A stretch of 64,000 bases of DNA from Caldalkalibacillus salinus (GTDB lineage: Bacteria > Bacillota > Bacilli > Caldalkalibacillales > JCM-10596): positions 248,001 to 312,000 of the forward strand of contig NZ_JAERVL010000001.1 in assembly GCF_016745835.1 (NCBI RefSeq), written 5' to 3'. Below are positions 16,498 through 25,890 of this stretch, piece after piece (the first letter of the stretch is position 1; each line of letters opens with the position of its first letter). A program made the translations under genes and the position numbers. The notes beneath the pieces are model-generated. The model searched no databases. It was not told the origin of the DNA and saw nothing but the letters and a program-made list of their open reading frames with translations.

Positions 16498-17343
16498 ATG
16501 GGAATGGAACCGTTTCAACTTAAAGATCAGCAAGGGACGCATATGACAATTCCTTCACTTGAGGAAAGATTCCCATGGTTAATGGCTGGAATCACCACAC
16601 GACATGGTGGTGTGAGTCACTCCCCTTACCAATCGCTGAACTGCGCTTTGCATGTAGGGGACCGAGCGGAAGATGTTTTAAATAATAGAAAAAAACTTTT
16701 AGACATACATCGCATGCCTACTGATGCATGGACATGTGGTAATCAAGTACATGGAGATCGCCTACATTATGTAAAGTTGAGTGATAGAGGCCGAGGGAGA
16801 CTCAGTCAGGCAGACGCGATCGATCAAGTCGATGGTCTATATACAGATCAAGCGAACGTTTTTATCGCCTCTTTTTATGCAGACTGTGTGCCCTTATATT
16901 TTGTTGCGTCCTCCCACAGGATGATAGGGGTGGCGCATGCCGGGTGGAAGGGAACCGTAGCCAATATTGGCGCTAAGTTAGTTTCAGAATGGCGTCAAAA
17001 CTTTAACATTCAACCTAGGGAAGTTTTTGCTGTTATAGGCCCTTCTATAGGGCAGTGCTGTTACGAAGTTGATCGCAGAGTGATCGATCAGATACGTACA
17101 TTAGATAAAAGCAGCGATCAATATGCCATCACCCCCCTTAATAATGATAAGTACCTCCTGGATTTAAAACAAGTGAATGCCGAATCATTGAAAAAAGCAG
17201 GAATTCCAGCGGAAAATATAGAAGTATCAACATGGTGTACAGGGTGTCATACCGACTTGTTTTACTCCCACCGGAAGGAAGGCGGACAAACCGGTCGTAT
17301 GACAGCTTATATGGCATTAAAGGAGGAGGCAACTAGAACGTGA
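16498..17343 (+). CDS. ylmD: YlmD/YfiH family multicopper-like purine nucleoside phosphorylase
   Basis: 281 residues from the ATG at 16498 (AAAGGGGA upstream); the in-frame TTG at 16465 is rejected. Family motifs: ITTRHGGVS, the CGNQVHGD segment, SFYADCVPLYF, HAGWKGT, CYEVDRRV and CTGCHTDLFYSHRK, which supply the His/Cys metal site. YfiH-type proteins act on purine nucleosides, and YlmD with YlmE is conserved next to sepF. The stop overlaps the ylmE start by 4 nt. Confidence 0.88.
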   Translation: MGMEPFQLKDQQGTHMTIPSLEERFPWLMAGITTRHGGVSHSPYQSLNCALHVGDRAEDVLNNRKKLLDIHRMPTDAWTCGNQVHGDRLHYVKLSDRGRGRLSQADAIDQVDGLYTDQANVFIASFYADCVPLYFVASSHRMIGVAHAGWKGTVANIGAKLVSEWRQNFNIQPREVFAVIGPSIGQCCYEVDRRVIDQIRTLDKSSDQYAITPLNNDKYLLDLKQVNAESLKKAGIPAENIEVSTWCTGCHTDLFYSHRKEGGQTGRMTAYMALKEEATRT

Positions 17344-18032
17344 CAGTCAAAGAGAATCTTACACGCATACAACAAGAAGTCCAAGCAGCTTGTCAACGTG
17401 TCAACAGAGATCCAGATGAAGTAAATATTATTGCCGTCACTAAGTATGTCAGTATAGAAAGGATGCAGGAAGCCTTTGATGCTGGCATCGTCCATATAGG
17501 AGAAAATAAAGTGCAACAAGCCGTTCAAAAATGGAACCAACTTTATGAACACGGTGTGTGGCACTTTATCGGCCACTTACAATCTAATAAAGTCAAAGAC
17601 ATTATTGATAAAATGTCGATGATACATTCATTAGATCGTCTATCTTTAGCAAAAGAAATAGAAAAACGAGCAGGTGCTAAAAATATCGTTGTCCCATGTT
17701 TCATTCAAGTGAATGTTTCAGGAGAGGAAACCAAACATGGCCTACATCTGGATGAGGTAGAAAGTTTTATTCAGCGTTTAGAGCATTTACCACACATACA
17801 AGCGGTCGGCTTAATGACAATGGCCCTCTATGTAGAGGATCCAGAGGAGACGAGACCGATCTTCCGTCAACTAAAGGCATTACAAAAGAGACTCAAAGCC
17901 AAACAGTATCCACATGCCCCCTTGAATGAGCTTTCGATGGGCATGTCTAACGATTATGTTGTGGCGATTGAAGAAGGTGCAACCTTTATCAGGCTAGGAA
18001 CATCTTTAGTCGGAAACGAATTAAAATCATGA
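17340..18032 (+). CDS. ylmE: YggS-family PLP homeostasis protein YlmE
   Basis: A 230-residue PLP-binding protein of the YggS/PLPBP family, which maintains pyridoxal phosphate and amino-acid homeostasis without a known catalytic reaction. The PLP lysine is in IIAVTKYVSIERMQ (about Lys36); HIGENKVQQ, HFIGHLQSNK and the phosphate-binding LSMGMSNDY and FIRLGTSLVG are present. GTG start overlapping the ylmD stop (GTGA); GGAGGAGG lies just upstream within ylmD. Next gene is sepF after 9 nt. Confidence 0.92.
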   Translation: MTVKENLTRIQQEVQAACQRVNRDPDEVNIIAVTKYVSIERMQEAFDAGIVHIGENKVQQAVQKWNQLYEHGVWHFIGHLQSNKVKDIIDKMSMIHSLDRLSLAKEIEKRAGAKNIVVPCFIQVNVSGEETKHGLHLDEVESFIQRLEHLPHIQAVGLMTMALYVEDPEETRPIFRQLKALQKRLKAKQYPHAPLNELSMGMSNDYVVAIEEGATFIRLGTSLVGNELKS

Positions 18033-18041
18033 GGAGAGTCG

Positions 18042-18512
18042 ATGACGGTGGGAATGATGAATAAACTGATGGATTTTCTAGGCTTAGGTGGAGACCCGTA
18101 TGAGGCAAAACACGAACATAGAACCATGGAGGATGAGGATTGGGCTGACGAAGAAGAGGAGATGATGCCCCCAAAATCCACAAAGAATAGTAGTCCCCCA
18201 AATAATATTGTTCCGTTACAGTCTGTGAAATCACAGATGAAGGTCATATTAATCGAACCCCTTTCATACGATGAGACACAAGAGCTGGCTGATCATATTA
18301 GGCAACGTCGCATGATCATTGTCAATCTACATCAGCTAGCCCATGACCAAGCGAAAAGGGTGGTCGACTTTTTAAGCGGAACAGTGTATGCTATAGGGGG
18401 AGATATACATAAACTCGGCCATAATATTTTCCTCTGTACAGCTGACAATGTTGATATACAAGGGAACATATCTGAACAATCAGAGGGTGAATTACATTCA
18501 AGAATGAGGTGA
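18042..18512 (+). CDS. sepF: cell division protein SepF
   Basis: FtsZ-bundling and membrane-anchoring protein needed for regular septa. 156 residues: an N-terminal amphipathic membrane-binding helix (MNKLMDFLGLGGDPYE), an acidic/proline linker (about 23-60), and the SepF core with VILIEPLSYDETQELADHIR, MIIVNLHQLAHDQAKRVVDF and LSGTVYAIGGDIHKLGHNIF. ATG at 18042 after GAGGAGAG; further ATGs at 18054 and 18057 are possible. The order ylmE-sepF-ylmG is conserved in Firmicutes. Confidence 0.93.
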   Translation: MTVGMMNKLMDFLGLGGDPYEAKHEHRTMEDEDWADEEEEMMPPKSTKNSSPPNNIVPLQSVKSQMKVILIEPLSYDETQELADHIRQRRMIIVNLHQLAHDQAKRVVDFLSGTVYAIGGDIHKLGHNIFLCTADNVDIQGNISEQSEGELHSRMR

Positions 18513-18519
18513 CGTAGAC

Positions 18520-18792
18520 ATGTACGCAGTTGCATTACAATTAGTTGATCTGTTTTTTACCATATATACCTTCATGGTATTTGGATATATATTGATGTCA
18601 TGGCTTCCAAACTTACGAGAATCTGCGCTAGGTGAAATTCTAGGAAAATTTGTGGAACCTGTGCTGGCGCCGTTTCGCAAGATTATTCCCCCACTAGGTA
18701 TGATTGATATTTCTCCTATCGTCGCACTCATCGCATTACGCTTTGCACGTATGGGTGCAGAGTCTCTCGTGCACATGATTTTCGGGGGTTAA
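18520..18792 (+). CDS. ylmG: YggT family membrane protein YlmG
   Basis: A 90-residue membrane protein with two hydrophobic segments (ALQLVDLFFTIYTFMVFGYI and IDISPIVALIALRFARMG) and the YggT signature around VEPVLAPFRKIIPP. Follows sepF by 7 nt with GAGGTGA, and its TAA shares a base with the ATG of ylmH. The family is conserved from bacteria to chloroplasts and linked to division or nucleoid and plastid organisation; no reaction is known. Confidence 0.9.
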   Translation: MYAVALQLVDLFFTIYTFMVFGYILMSWLPNLRESALGEILGKFVEPVLAPFRKIIPPLGMIDISPIVALIALRFARMGAESLVHMIFGG

Positions 18793-19568
18793 TGATGAGC
18801 TTCTATGACCATTTTCGGCCCGAGGAGCACGCCTTCGTTGAGAAGGTGGCCGATTGGGCCGATATCGTTCAAGAGAGATATCAACGTCGACTAACCAATT
18901 TCCTAGACCCTCGAGAGCAGTTTATCGTTCAATCGGTTGTGGGTCGATTAGCTGATATTAACGTATCGTTCTTTGGGGGTTACGAACAATCGGAGCGCAA
19001 ACGGGCGTTAATATACCCGGAGTATGATGAGGTGTCACCTGAAGATTTTCAAGTGACACTTCTTTCTATTGAACAGGACGTCAATGTGTCCCACCGGGAT
19101 GTACTCGGGTCATTACTCGGTATTGGCTTAAAAAGAGAAAAGTTTGGAGATATTCTCATCGCTGATTCACACAAACAATTACTCGTGGCTGGGGATATAG
19201 CTGATTACGTATTAGGGCATTTCCATCAAGTCTCCCGATATCACGTGACCTTACAAACGCATCATCTAGACGAGCTTGTACCGCCGTCAGATCCTTGGCA
19301 ATCATTTGATCGTACTGTGAGCTCTTTACGCTTAGATGTCATTTTATCAGAGCTGTTACCCTTATCTCGTTCAAAGGTGACAACATTAATTAAAGGCAAA
19401 AAGGTCAAAGTGAACTGGCGCCTTGTAGAGCAAGCCGGCATGGTTTTACAGAAAGGTGACATCCTTTCCGTCAAAGGTTTTGGTCGGTTTTTATTTTCGA
19501 GCATACAGGGACAAACAAAAAAGGGGAATATTCGAGTGTCATTAGGTCGAAAAGAGAACAAATCGTAA
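18792..19568 (+). CDS. ylmH: S4-domain RNA-binding protein YlmH
   Basis: 258 residues; the C-terminal S4 domain spans about 180-250 (LRLDVILSELLPLSRSKVTT, KVKVNWRLVEQAGMVLQKGD, LSVKGFGRFLF). The N-terminal part (FVEKVADWADIVQERYQRRL, FLDPREQFIV) is the YlmH-specific domain. YlmH has been tied to ribosome-associated quality control, binding nascent chain-tRNA on 50S subunits. Two consecutive ATGs at 18792 and 18795 are possible starts. Confidence 0.9.
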   Translation: MMSFYDHFRPEEHAFVEKVADWADIVQERYQRRLTNFLDPREQFIVQSVVGRLADINVSFFGGYEQSERKRALIYPEYDEVSPEDFQVTLLSIEQDVNVSHRDVLGSLLGIGLKREKFGDILIADSHKQLLVAGDIADYVLGHFHQVSRYHVTLQTHHLDELVPPSDPWQSFDRTVSSLRLDVILSELLPLSRSKVTTLIKGKKVKVNWRLVEQAGMVLQKGDILSVKGFGRFLFSSIQGQTKKGNIRVSLGRKENKS

Positions 19569-19651
19569 AAAAATCCTGTATTAAGAAGGAAATGCACAGG
19601 TGTTGTCGAATAGATTCTAGCAAACGTTATGAATAACGGGAGGTGCGCATC

Positions 19652-20158
19652 ATGTCATTAACACCACTAGATATACACAACAAAGAATTCAGTCGTTCGT
19701 TTCGAGGGTATGATGAGGATGAAGTCAATGAATTCTTAGATTTAATTATCAAAGAGTTTGAGATACTCATTCGTGAAAAAAAAGAACTAGAAGAAAAGAT
19801 GTTAGATTCAACAGAAAGACTAGGTCATTTCTCTAACATTGAGGAAAGCCTGAGCAAAACGATTATTGTCGCCCAGGAAACAGCGGATGAAGTGAAATCA
19901 AATGCCAAAAAAGAGGCACAGTTGATTATTAAAGAAGCGGAAAAAAATGCGGATCGTATCGTTAACGAAGCACTCTCTAAGGCTAGAAAAATTTCAATGG
20001 AGGGTGAAGAATTAAAGAAACAAGCCTCTATTTATCGGGCACGATTCCGCACACTTCTAGAAGCGCAGCTTGAAATGCTTCAGAGTGAAGAGTGGGATAG
20101 AATTACTGATGACACACATGATGCGGAACCCAATCAACAGCCCAAAGTGGCTCGATAA
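19652..20158 (+). CDS. divIVA: septum site/pole-targeting protein DivIVA
   Basis: A 168-residue coiled-coil protein that binds negatively curved membrane at poles and septa and recruits MinJ/MinCD and chromosome-anchoring factors. Signature N-terminus MSLTPLDIHNKEFSRSFRGY followed by DEDEVNEFLD, containing the aromatic/basic membrane-contact residues, then long coiled coils (about 30-60 and 70-150) and a polar tail. ATG at 19652 follows GGGAGGTG; an in-frame GTG at 19643 lies within the ribosome binding region. Last gene of the ylm cluster. Confidence 0.95.
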   Translation: MSLTPLDIHNKEFSRSFRGYDEDEVNEFLDLIIKEFEILIREKKELEEKMLDSTERLGHFSNIEESLSKTIIVAQETADEVKSNAKKEAQLIIKEAEKNADRIVNEALSKARKISMEGEELKKQASIYRARFRTLLEAQLEMLQSEEWDRITDDTHDAEPNQQPKVAR

Positions 20159-20310
20159 GCATAATGAGGCTTGACGAAAGGTTTAACTTTTTTTATACTG
20201 CCTAATAATAGACGATATACATCAAATATGATCTCTGTGCTGATTGACTGTAATCTCACGTATACTAAACTTGCAACACCGTTTAAATGCTAACGGGATA
20301 TATAACAAAA

Positions 20311-20560
20311 ACGAGGAATGGGATAGTAAGACCTCTATGGTTTTTTAAGCGAGCTAGGGATGGTGTGAGCCTAGTAAAAACTGGAGGACTGAAGATCACC
20401 CTGGAGTTGGAGCGCTGAACAATAGTAAGTGTTTCCCGTATCATTCACGTTACGAATGAAAGGCCTTAACACAGTGAACGATGTGCACCTGTGTTATTGA
20501 CTAGGGTGGTACCGCGGGAAGTCTCTCGTCCCTATCTGGGATGAGGGACTTTTTTATTCT
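20311..20560 (+). promoter_or_regulatory. T-box riboswitch controlling ileS
   Basis: Nearly all of the 464-nt gene-free region before ileS is explained by a tRNA-sensing leader. The conserved T-box AGGGTGGTACCGCG is at 20503-20516. Stem I carries GCGAGCTAGGGATGGTG-like sequence (20349-20366) and a specifier loop GAAGATCACC with the isoleucine codon ATC at 20395-20397. A terminator hairpin follows (20519-20553, stem between AAGTCTCTCGTCCC and GGGATGAGGGACTT, then T6). Uncharged tRNA-Ile would stabilise the antiterminator and allow transcription. No consensus promoter could be placed with confidence in 20159-20310. Confidence 0.93.
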
Positions 20561-20622
20561 CAAAAAAGCTTGAGTATACGCACAGTTTACATTTTAAAAT
20601 ACAAATATAGGAGGATGAGACA

Positions 20623-23406
20623 GTGGAGTACAAACAAACGCTGCAGATTACCAAAACAGATTTCCCTATGCGTGGGAACCTACCTAAGCGTGAGCCTGAT
20701 ATGCAACAATGGTGGGATGAAGAAAAAATATATGAGAAGGTCCAAGAACGAACGAAAGGGCGTCCTAAGTTTATACTGCACGATGGCCCTCCGTATGCCA
20801 ATGGTGACTTACACTTAGGGCATGCACTGAACAAAATCTTAAAAGACATGATTGTACGTTATAAATCAATGTCTGGCTACGATGCCCCATACGTTCCTGG
20901 TTGGGATACACACGGTCTCCCGATTGAACACGCCATCATTAAGAATGAAAAAGTGGACCGGTCTAAAATCGGCATTAATGAGTTTCGACGCCTTTGTGCT
21001 GAATATGCTCTAAAGTTCGTAGAAACTCAAAAATCTCAGTTCAAACGTTTAGGTGTAAGAGGGGATTGGGAAGACCCTTACATTACCTTAAAGCCTGAGT
21101 ACGAAGCGAGACAAGTGAGAGTGTTTGGCGATATGGCTAAGAAAGGGTACATCTACAAAGGATTAAAGCCCGTATACTGGTCCCCTTCGTCTGAAACAGC
21201 GCTTGCCGAAGCAGAGATTGAGTATAAAGATAAGCGCTCACCTTCTATTTACGTTAAATTCAAAGTACAAGATGGTAAAGGCGTTCTCGATTCAGATGTC
21301 TCAGTTGTGATTTGGACAACAACACCATGGACGATTCCAGCTAACTTAGCAATTAGTGTTCATCCTGACCTTGAATATGCCGTTGTTAGAGTTGAAGGGG
21401 AAAAACTCCTTGTCGCTCAAGGGTTATTAGACACATTGCAACAAGAGTTAGAGTGGGAAAACTATGAAGTACTCCAAACGATAAAAGGGCAGAGCTTAGA
21501 GCATATCACAACGCAGCATCCTCTGTATGATAGAACTTCACAAATGATCTTAGGTGAGCATGTGACATTAGACGCCGGTACGGGATGTGTTCACACGGCA
21601 CCTGGACACGGGGAAGATGATTTTTACGTGGGACAAAAGTACGGGCTAGACGTCCTGAATCCGATTGATGACAAAGGACACTTCACGCACGAAGCCCCTG
21701 GCTTTGAAGGTTTATTCTATGACAAAGCTAATAAAGTGATAACCGAATCCTTAAAGGATAAAGGCGCGCTTATCAAGCTATCGTTCATCACACACTCGTA
21801 TCCTCATGATTGGCGTAGTAAGCAGCCGGTGATCTTTCGTGCGACAGAACAATGGTTTGCCTCTATCGATAAAATTCGCCAAGATATCTTAGACGAGATT
21901 AAGGAGGTCAACTGGACCCCTTCCTGGGGAGAAGTAAGACTCCATAACATGGTCGCAGACCGTGGTGATTGGTGTATTTCTCGTCAACGGGTATGGGGTG
22001 TTCCAATACCGATTCTTTACTGCGCTTCTTGTCACACTGAAGTTGTGAATGATGATACCATCGATCGTATATCCGCTATATTTAGGGAAGAAGGCTCGAA
22101 CGCATGGTATGATAAAGATGAGAAAGAACTCTTGCCAGAAGGATTCAAGTGTCCGAGTTGCGGAGGAGAACACTTTAGAAAAGAGACGGATACCATGGAT
22201 GTATGGTTCGATTCCGGTTCCTCTCACGAAGCTGTGCTCAAAGAAAGAGATGAACTACAATGGCCAGCTGACCTATATCTAGAAGGCTCTGATCAGTACC
22301 GTGGGTGGTTTAACTCTTCACTGACAACTGCAGTCGCTACAAGTGGCGCCGCACCATACAAATCAGTGTTGAGTCACGGCTTCACCCTTGACGGTGAAGG
22401 ACGTAAGATGTCCAAATCTCTTGGCAATGTGATCGTTCCTCAAAAGGTGATCGATCAATTAGGAGCAGACATTCTAAGATTATGGGTTTCTTCTGTGGAT
22501 TATCAATCAGATGTGCGCATCTCTGATGCCATTCTGAAGCAAATAGCGGAAGTATACCGGAAGATTCGTAACACATTACGTTTCCTTTTAGGGAACTTGG
22601 CTGATTTCGATCCAGCACGTGACAGAGTGAATTTGGAAGATATGTCCGATCTCGACCGTTATATGCTTATTAAAGCGCAGCGCCTACTCACAAGAGTAAG
22701 AGGGGCGTATGACGAGTATCAGTTCCATACTGTGTACTCAGCGGTTCACAATTTCTGTACGATCGAATTGAGCTCACTCTACCTAGATATCTCCAAGGAC
22801 TTGTTGTACACAGACGCACCCAATTCTGTTGCTAGAAAAGCGACACAAACGGTGATGTACGACCTATTACAATTGATCGTCAAATTGGTGGCACCGATCA
22901 TCCCACATACGGCGGATGAAGTATGGCAGTTTGTACCAGGTTCGGAAACTAAGAGTGTACAGTTAACGGACATCCCAGATACTGTGAGTCACGTTGAAGA
23001 TGATGACCTAGAGCAAAAATGGGATCAATTTATCACTGTTCGCCAAGAGGTACTTAAAGCGCTTGAAGTCGCGCGTAGGGAAAAAGTGATCGGTGGCTCT
23101 CTCAGTGCCGAAGTCCATTTATATCCAACAGCACAGACCAAAGCCCTATTGGCACAATTTGAAGATCTAGAAAAACTGTTCATCGTTTCTCATGCTGTGT
23201 TACATGAGGATACTGAACAAGTCCCAGAGGATGCACAACAAGGAGATACAGTCAGTGTCTGGATTAAGCCAGCCGAAGGCGAGAAGTGTCAACGCTGTTG
23301 GGTGGTCACCCCTGAGGTAGGGCAACACGAGCATGTCGATCATCCTGACCTGTGTCCTCGTTGTGCTGAAACGGTTACTGAACATTACGCACACTTAGTA
23401 GAATAA
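20623..23406 (+). CDS. ileS: isoleucyl-tRNA synthetase
   Basis: Charges tRNA-Ile and edits mis-activated valine. 927 residues with GTG start (TAGGAGGATGA upstream). Class I motifs: HIGH as HLGH in [16 protein letters not shown] (near 57-72) and KMSKS in [10 protein letters not shown] (near 595); the CP1 editing domain contains TTPWTIPAN and [17 protein letters not shown]-terminal zinc motif pairs CQRC (after GEK) with CPRC. This bacterial-type enzyme has the length expected for Bacillus. Regulated by the upstream T-box. Confidence 0.97.
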   Translation: MEYKQTLQITKTDFPMRGNLPKREPDMQQWWDEEKIYEKVQERTKGRPKFILHDGPPYANGDLHLGHALNKILKDMIVRYKSMSGYDAPYVPGWDTHGLPIEHAIIKNEKVDRSKIGINEFRRLCAEYALKFVETQKSQFKRLGVRGDWEDPYITLKPEYEARQVRVFGDMAKKGYIYKGLKPVYWSPSSETALAEAEIEYKDKRSPSIYVKFKVQDGKGVLDSDVSVVIWTTTPWTIPANLAISVHPDLEYAVVRVEGEKLLVAQGLLDTLQQELEWENYEVLQTIKGQSLEHITTQHPLYDRTSQMILGEHVTLDAGTGCVHTAPGHGEDDFYVGQKYGLDVLNPIDDKGHFTHEAPGFEGLFYDKANKVITESLKDKGALIKLSFITHSYPHDWRSKQPVIFRATEQWFASIDKIRQDILDEIKEVNWTPSWGEVRLHNMVADRGDWCISRQRVWGVPIPILYCASCHTEVVNDDTIDRISAIFREEGSNAWYDKDEKELLPEGFKCPSCGGEHFRKETDTMDVWFDSGSSHEAVLKERDELQWPADLYLEGSDQYRGWFNSSLTTAVATSGAAPYKSVLSHGFTLDGEGRKMSKSLGNVIVPQKVIDQLGADILRLWVSSVDYQSDVRISDAILKQIAEVYRKIRNTLRFLLGNLADFDPARDRVNLEDMSDLDRYMLIKAQRLLTRVRGAYDEYQFHTVYSAVHNFCTIELSSLYLDISKDLLYTDAPNSVARKATQTVMYDLLQLIVKLVAPIIPHTADEVWQFVPGSETKSVQLTDIPDTVSHVEDDDLEQKWDQFITVRQEVLKALEVARREKVIGGSLSAEVHLYPTAQTKALLAQFEDLEKLFIVSHAVLHEDTEQVPEDAQQGDTVSVWIKPAEGEKCQRCWVVTPEVGQHEHVDHPDLCPRCAETVTEHYAHLVE

Positions 23407-23489
23407 AAAAGATATCATACAAGTTAAAGGCTTGCAGTCCAAAACATGACACATCACGAATGGATGACCCCTTTACACTTAATTCAAGG

Positions 23490-23529
23490 AAAGACTCCCT
23501 GCTTATTTTGCAGAGAGTCTTTTTTTTTT
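23490..23529 (+). terminator. terminator after ileS
   Basis: AAAGACTCCCTGC (23490-23502), a 7-nt loop, and GCAGAGAGTCT (23510-23520) with one mismatch, followed by nine further T. It ends the ileS transcript. Confidence 0.85.
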
Positions 23530-23568
23530 GCGCTACAAATGTCATCTTTATTTAATCTTCAACAATGT

Positions 23569-23595
23569 TTGACGTAAGAAAAGAATGGATATAAT
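23569..23595 (+). promoter_or_regulatory. candidate sigmaA promoter for the FbpB-like gene
   Basis: TTGACG (23569-23574) and TATAAT (23590-23595) are good hexamers but only 15 nt apart; with TAATAA as the -10 the spacing is 17. An AT-rich stretch (TAATAAATTATAAGAAAATT, from 23592) could hold a degenerate Fur-type site, but no clean Fur box is seen. Confidence 0.45.
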
Positions 23596-23631
23596 AAATT
23601 ATAAGAAAATTTAATAAAGGAGGATCATGAG

Positions 23632-23757
23632 ATGCGTAAATCACGAAAGGTCAGCTTTGAAGAACTTGTCGTAGAAAATAAAAGAGAAATTCTTAATAAT
23701 AAAGAGGAGCTCTCTCGAATTGAGGAGCGACTTGAGGGTAAAAGAGTGAAGAAGTAA
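23632..23757 (+). CDS. small FbpB-family (Fur-regulated basic protein) peptide
   Basis: A 41-residue ORF beginning MRKSRKVSFEELV and ending RLEGKRVKK, strongly basic at both ends with an acidic middle. It has an excellent AAAGGAGGAT ribosome binding site, a promoter-like sequence upstream and its own terminator, so it is very likely real. The pattern S/TFEELV-ENK-EIL-NKEEL-RIEERLE matches the FbpB family; B. subtilis FbpB is Fur-controlled and acts with the small RNA FsrA in iron sparing, although many paralogues are unstudied. Residues are fewer than in B. subtilis FbpB. Iron control here is inference from family only. Confidence 0.72.
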   Translation: MRKSRKVSFEELVVENKREILNNKEELSRIEERLEGKRVKK

Positions 23758-23789
23758 AGCGAACCCGCATGTGGTTCGCTTTACTTTTT
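23756..23789 (+). terminator. terminator after the FbpB-like gene
   Basis: AAAGCGAACC (23756-23765), 7-nt loop, GGTTCGCTTT (23773-23782), then ACTTTTT. It begins in the stop codon of the small gene. Confidence 0.85.
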
Positions 23790-23887
23790 ATAACTTATGT
23801 ACCTTTTATGTGCCCTTACACTTTCTCGTGTAATCTAAAGTGCATTCATGCCGTTTTAAAAGCGGACAAATAAAGGTATAACTGTCG

Positions 23888-24850
23888 TTAGTGTGTATGT
23901 CTCTGGATAAAATCACACGCCATCCCATTAAATAAGTACGCTTCCTCGTCATGGGGCAGGATACCTGATTCCGTATAAACTTGGATCTCCGCATTTGAAT
24001 TTAACTCCCGAAGTTGAGACAAGTGATCAATAGGGTGCAGTTCAGATTCTTCTCCCCATACCAAGAGAGCAGGATGCGCCAGTGCCTCCCAATCAGAAGA
24101 AATGTGTATGTTCAAATCCCCTTTAAGAAAAGCAAGAGGCGCTCTCGCAGCCTTTTGGCCGTCTTGATGGGCGTTTAAGTAGTAACGATCCACGAGATCA
24201 TCCGTTATATTTTCCTCATTCGCATACAAGTAACGTTGTAAAAAGTATTTCATATGTAATTTTGAAGCGATACTATAGTATAGCGTTGTTCGGTAAACGG
24301 GTAGAGACAAACTCACCGTTTGCAGAGCTTTAACGTAAGAGGATGGTGGGTTCAGTTCTTGTTCTACTCCTGTAGGACAAATGAGCACAAGGCAACGTAG
24401 TAATTCAGGATGAATTTTCGCTAAACGTATACAGAAACTGGCACCGTGCGAACTTCCAATCACGTGAGTCGGTTGTTGAATTACATCAATGATAAAGTCA
24501 CGAATCAAGTGTATGTAAGTAAACGCTGTATAGGAAATGTTCGGCTTGTCGGAACATCCGTACCCTAATAAGTCTAGGGTATAAACTTTGTAATGTTTAG
24601 CTAGTACATCAATATTTTTCCGCCACTCATATGAAGAACAGCCTATACCCATCCCGTGAATGAGAAGAATCGGGTCTCCACTTCCCGTCACTTGGTACAC
24701 AATATCGCCTTCAGACCAAGGATAGACACACTGTTTAGCTGTATCGTGTGGTTGAGTTTCGCTAGGTATACTGAGCGCTTGATTGAGCCTATGTAAAGCT
24801 GTTGTGCATGCGCCAACCGTGGCCAGAGCTTTTATGATGGTCTTTTTCAT
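23888..24850 (-). CDS. alpha/beta-fold hydrolase
   Basis: A 320-residue alpha/beta hydrolase. The oxyanion loop is HGMGIG (65-70), the nucleophile elbow GSSHG puts the serine at 134, the acid is probably in VWGEESELHP, and the histidine near the end in GILPHDEEAY. The motif and cap resemble epoxide hydrolase/haloperoxidase-like enzymes, but the substrate cannot be told. Start chosen at ATG 24850 (GGAGGACC upstream), not the ATG at 24868. The N-terminal 25 residues are hydrophobic and may be a signal or anchor. It lies alone on the minus strand, inserted where B. subtilis has ileS-ylyA adjacent. Confidence 0.82.
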   Translation of the reverse strand: MKKTIIKALATVGACTTALHRLNQALSIPSETQPHDTAKQCVYPWSEGDIVYQVTGSGDPILLIHGMGIGCSSYEWRKNIDVLAKHYKVYTLDLLGYGCSDKPNISYTAFTYIHLIRDFIIDVIQQPTHVIGSSHGASFCIRLAKIHPELLRCLVLICPTGVEQELNPPSSYVKALQTVSLSLPVYRTTLYYSIASKLHMKYFLQRYLYANEENITDDLVDRYYLNAHQDGQKAARAPLAFLKGDLNIHISSDWEALAHPALLVWGEESELHPIDHLSQLRELNSNAEIQVYTESGILPHDEEAYLFNGMACDFIQRHTH

Positions 24851-25038
24851 ATTTGGTCCTCCAGTCATAGGGCTACAGTGCTATGTCATACATTTTCTTC
24901 TGCCTTATTCATAAAGTGCCCAACTTCTCTGTCCTTACTCTGCCAACCGTTGAATGGATTCCCTAACTTTTCACTGTGTTGAATGATGTCATTAGACCAA
25001 ACTAAGAAAGGAGGAGCAGGCAGAAAGGAGGATGTTGA

Positions 25039-25740
25039 ATGGACCCGATGTATTTAGGTATGAGAGAGCAACTGATCAAGGAAAAAACGGAGTTAGACAT
25101 TCGTCTGCATGAGAATGGTGATTTTCAACTCAAACACGCCATGAGCGATAGTGATGGGGAACTGTCCCAGTATGACAATCATCCCGCTGACACTGCGTCC
25201 ACCATGTATGAACGTGAAAAAGACCTCGCCTTACGTGAACATGATCATCATCAACGAGAGGAGATCGAAGCCGCGTTACAAAGAATGGAAGAAGGGTCCT
25301 ACGGTATTTGTGTAACATGTGGCCGCACCATCAGTTTAGAACGGTTACAGGCCGTTCCTACAACTAAACACTGTGTGGAGCATGAACGTACACCTCGTTA
25401 CTCCAGCGTGCGTCCAGTTGAAGAAGACGTACTCACCGGTTTTGAGCAATTTAATTTCGATGACGATGACGATCAGACTCAATTCGACGCAGAAGATGCT
25501 TATCAGGCCGTTGCCCGATTTGATGAAACGTATTACAACGATTATCTTGACGATGATGAGTCTAGAGGGGCTGTTGAACCGATTGAAGGTTTTATTATCA
25601 CGGACATGGATGGCAATGTAGTCGATGAAAGTGTCGATGTTAACCGCAATCGTTCTTATGAGAACTATATACAGGATGGAGAAGGATATGGAACGATTTG
25701 GGAAGACGAAATCATCATGCCTGACACAGACGTTGACTAA
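25039..25740 (+). CDS. TraR/DksA-family regulator, YteA/YlyA type
   Basis: 233 residues: a coiled-coil hairpin (about 1-85) with NHPADTASTMYEREKD, then a zinc-finger-like part with C91-x2-C94-x17-C112-x2-H115. The last ligand is histidine rather than the fourth cysteine of E. coli DksA. A long acidic tail (about 120-233) contains DDDDD and DDDE clusters. The layout fits the yteA family of Bacillus, and the position between ileS and lspA corresponds to ylyA. DksA-type proteins enter the RNA polymerase secondary channel; the target genes are unknown. The ATG has AAAGGAGGATG upstream, and a second copy of the same element lies 20 nt further up. Confidence 0.8.
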   Translation: MDPMYLGMREQLIKEKTELDIRLHENGDFQLKHAMSDSDGELSQYDNHPADTASTMYEREKDLALREHDHHQREEIEAALQRMEEGSYGICVTCGRTISLERLQAVPTTKHCVEHERTPRYSSVRPVEEDVLTGFEQFNFDDDDDQTQFDAEDAYQAVARFDETYYNDYLDDDESRGAVEPIEGFIITDMDGNVVDESVDVNRNRSYENYIQDGEGYGTIWEDEIIMPDTDVD

Positions 25741-25754
25741 ATAACCACAGCATG

Positions 25755-25778
25755 AGGGCCTGAAATACGGCCCTTTTG
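25755..25778 (+). terminator. weak terminator after the DksA-like gene
   Basis: AGGGCC (25755-25760), 8-nt loop, GGCCCT (25769-25774) then TTT. Short stem; outer CACAG/CTGTG repeats could extend the structure. Confidence 0.55.
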
Positions 25779-25890
25779 TCTGTGTTCACAATTTAGTTTA
25801 TTATCCCCTGAAAACTCAGTTGTAGCTAGCTATGGGATATGCTAAAATTTGAAAGTACATCTTTACCTGTTGGTGAATAGGGGGAATAAG

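Noticed and set aside
20243-20266. TTGACT...TATACT as the ileS promoter
   Set aside because: The spacing is only 11 nt, too short for a sigmaA promoter; another unseen -35 must be used or the real promoter lies elsewhere.
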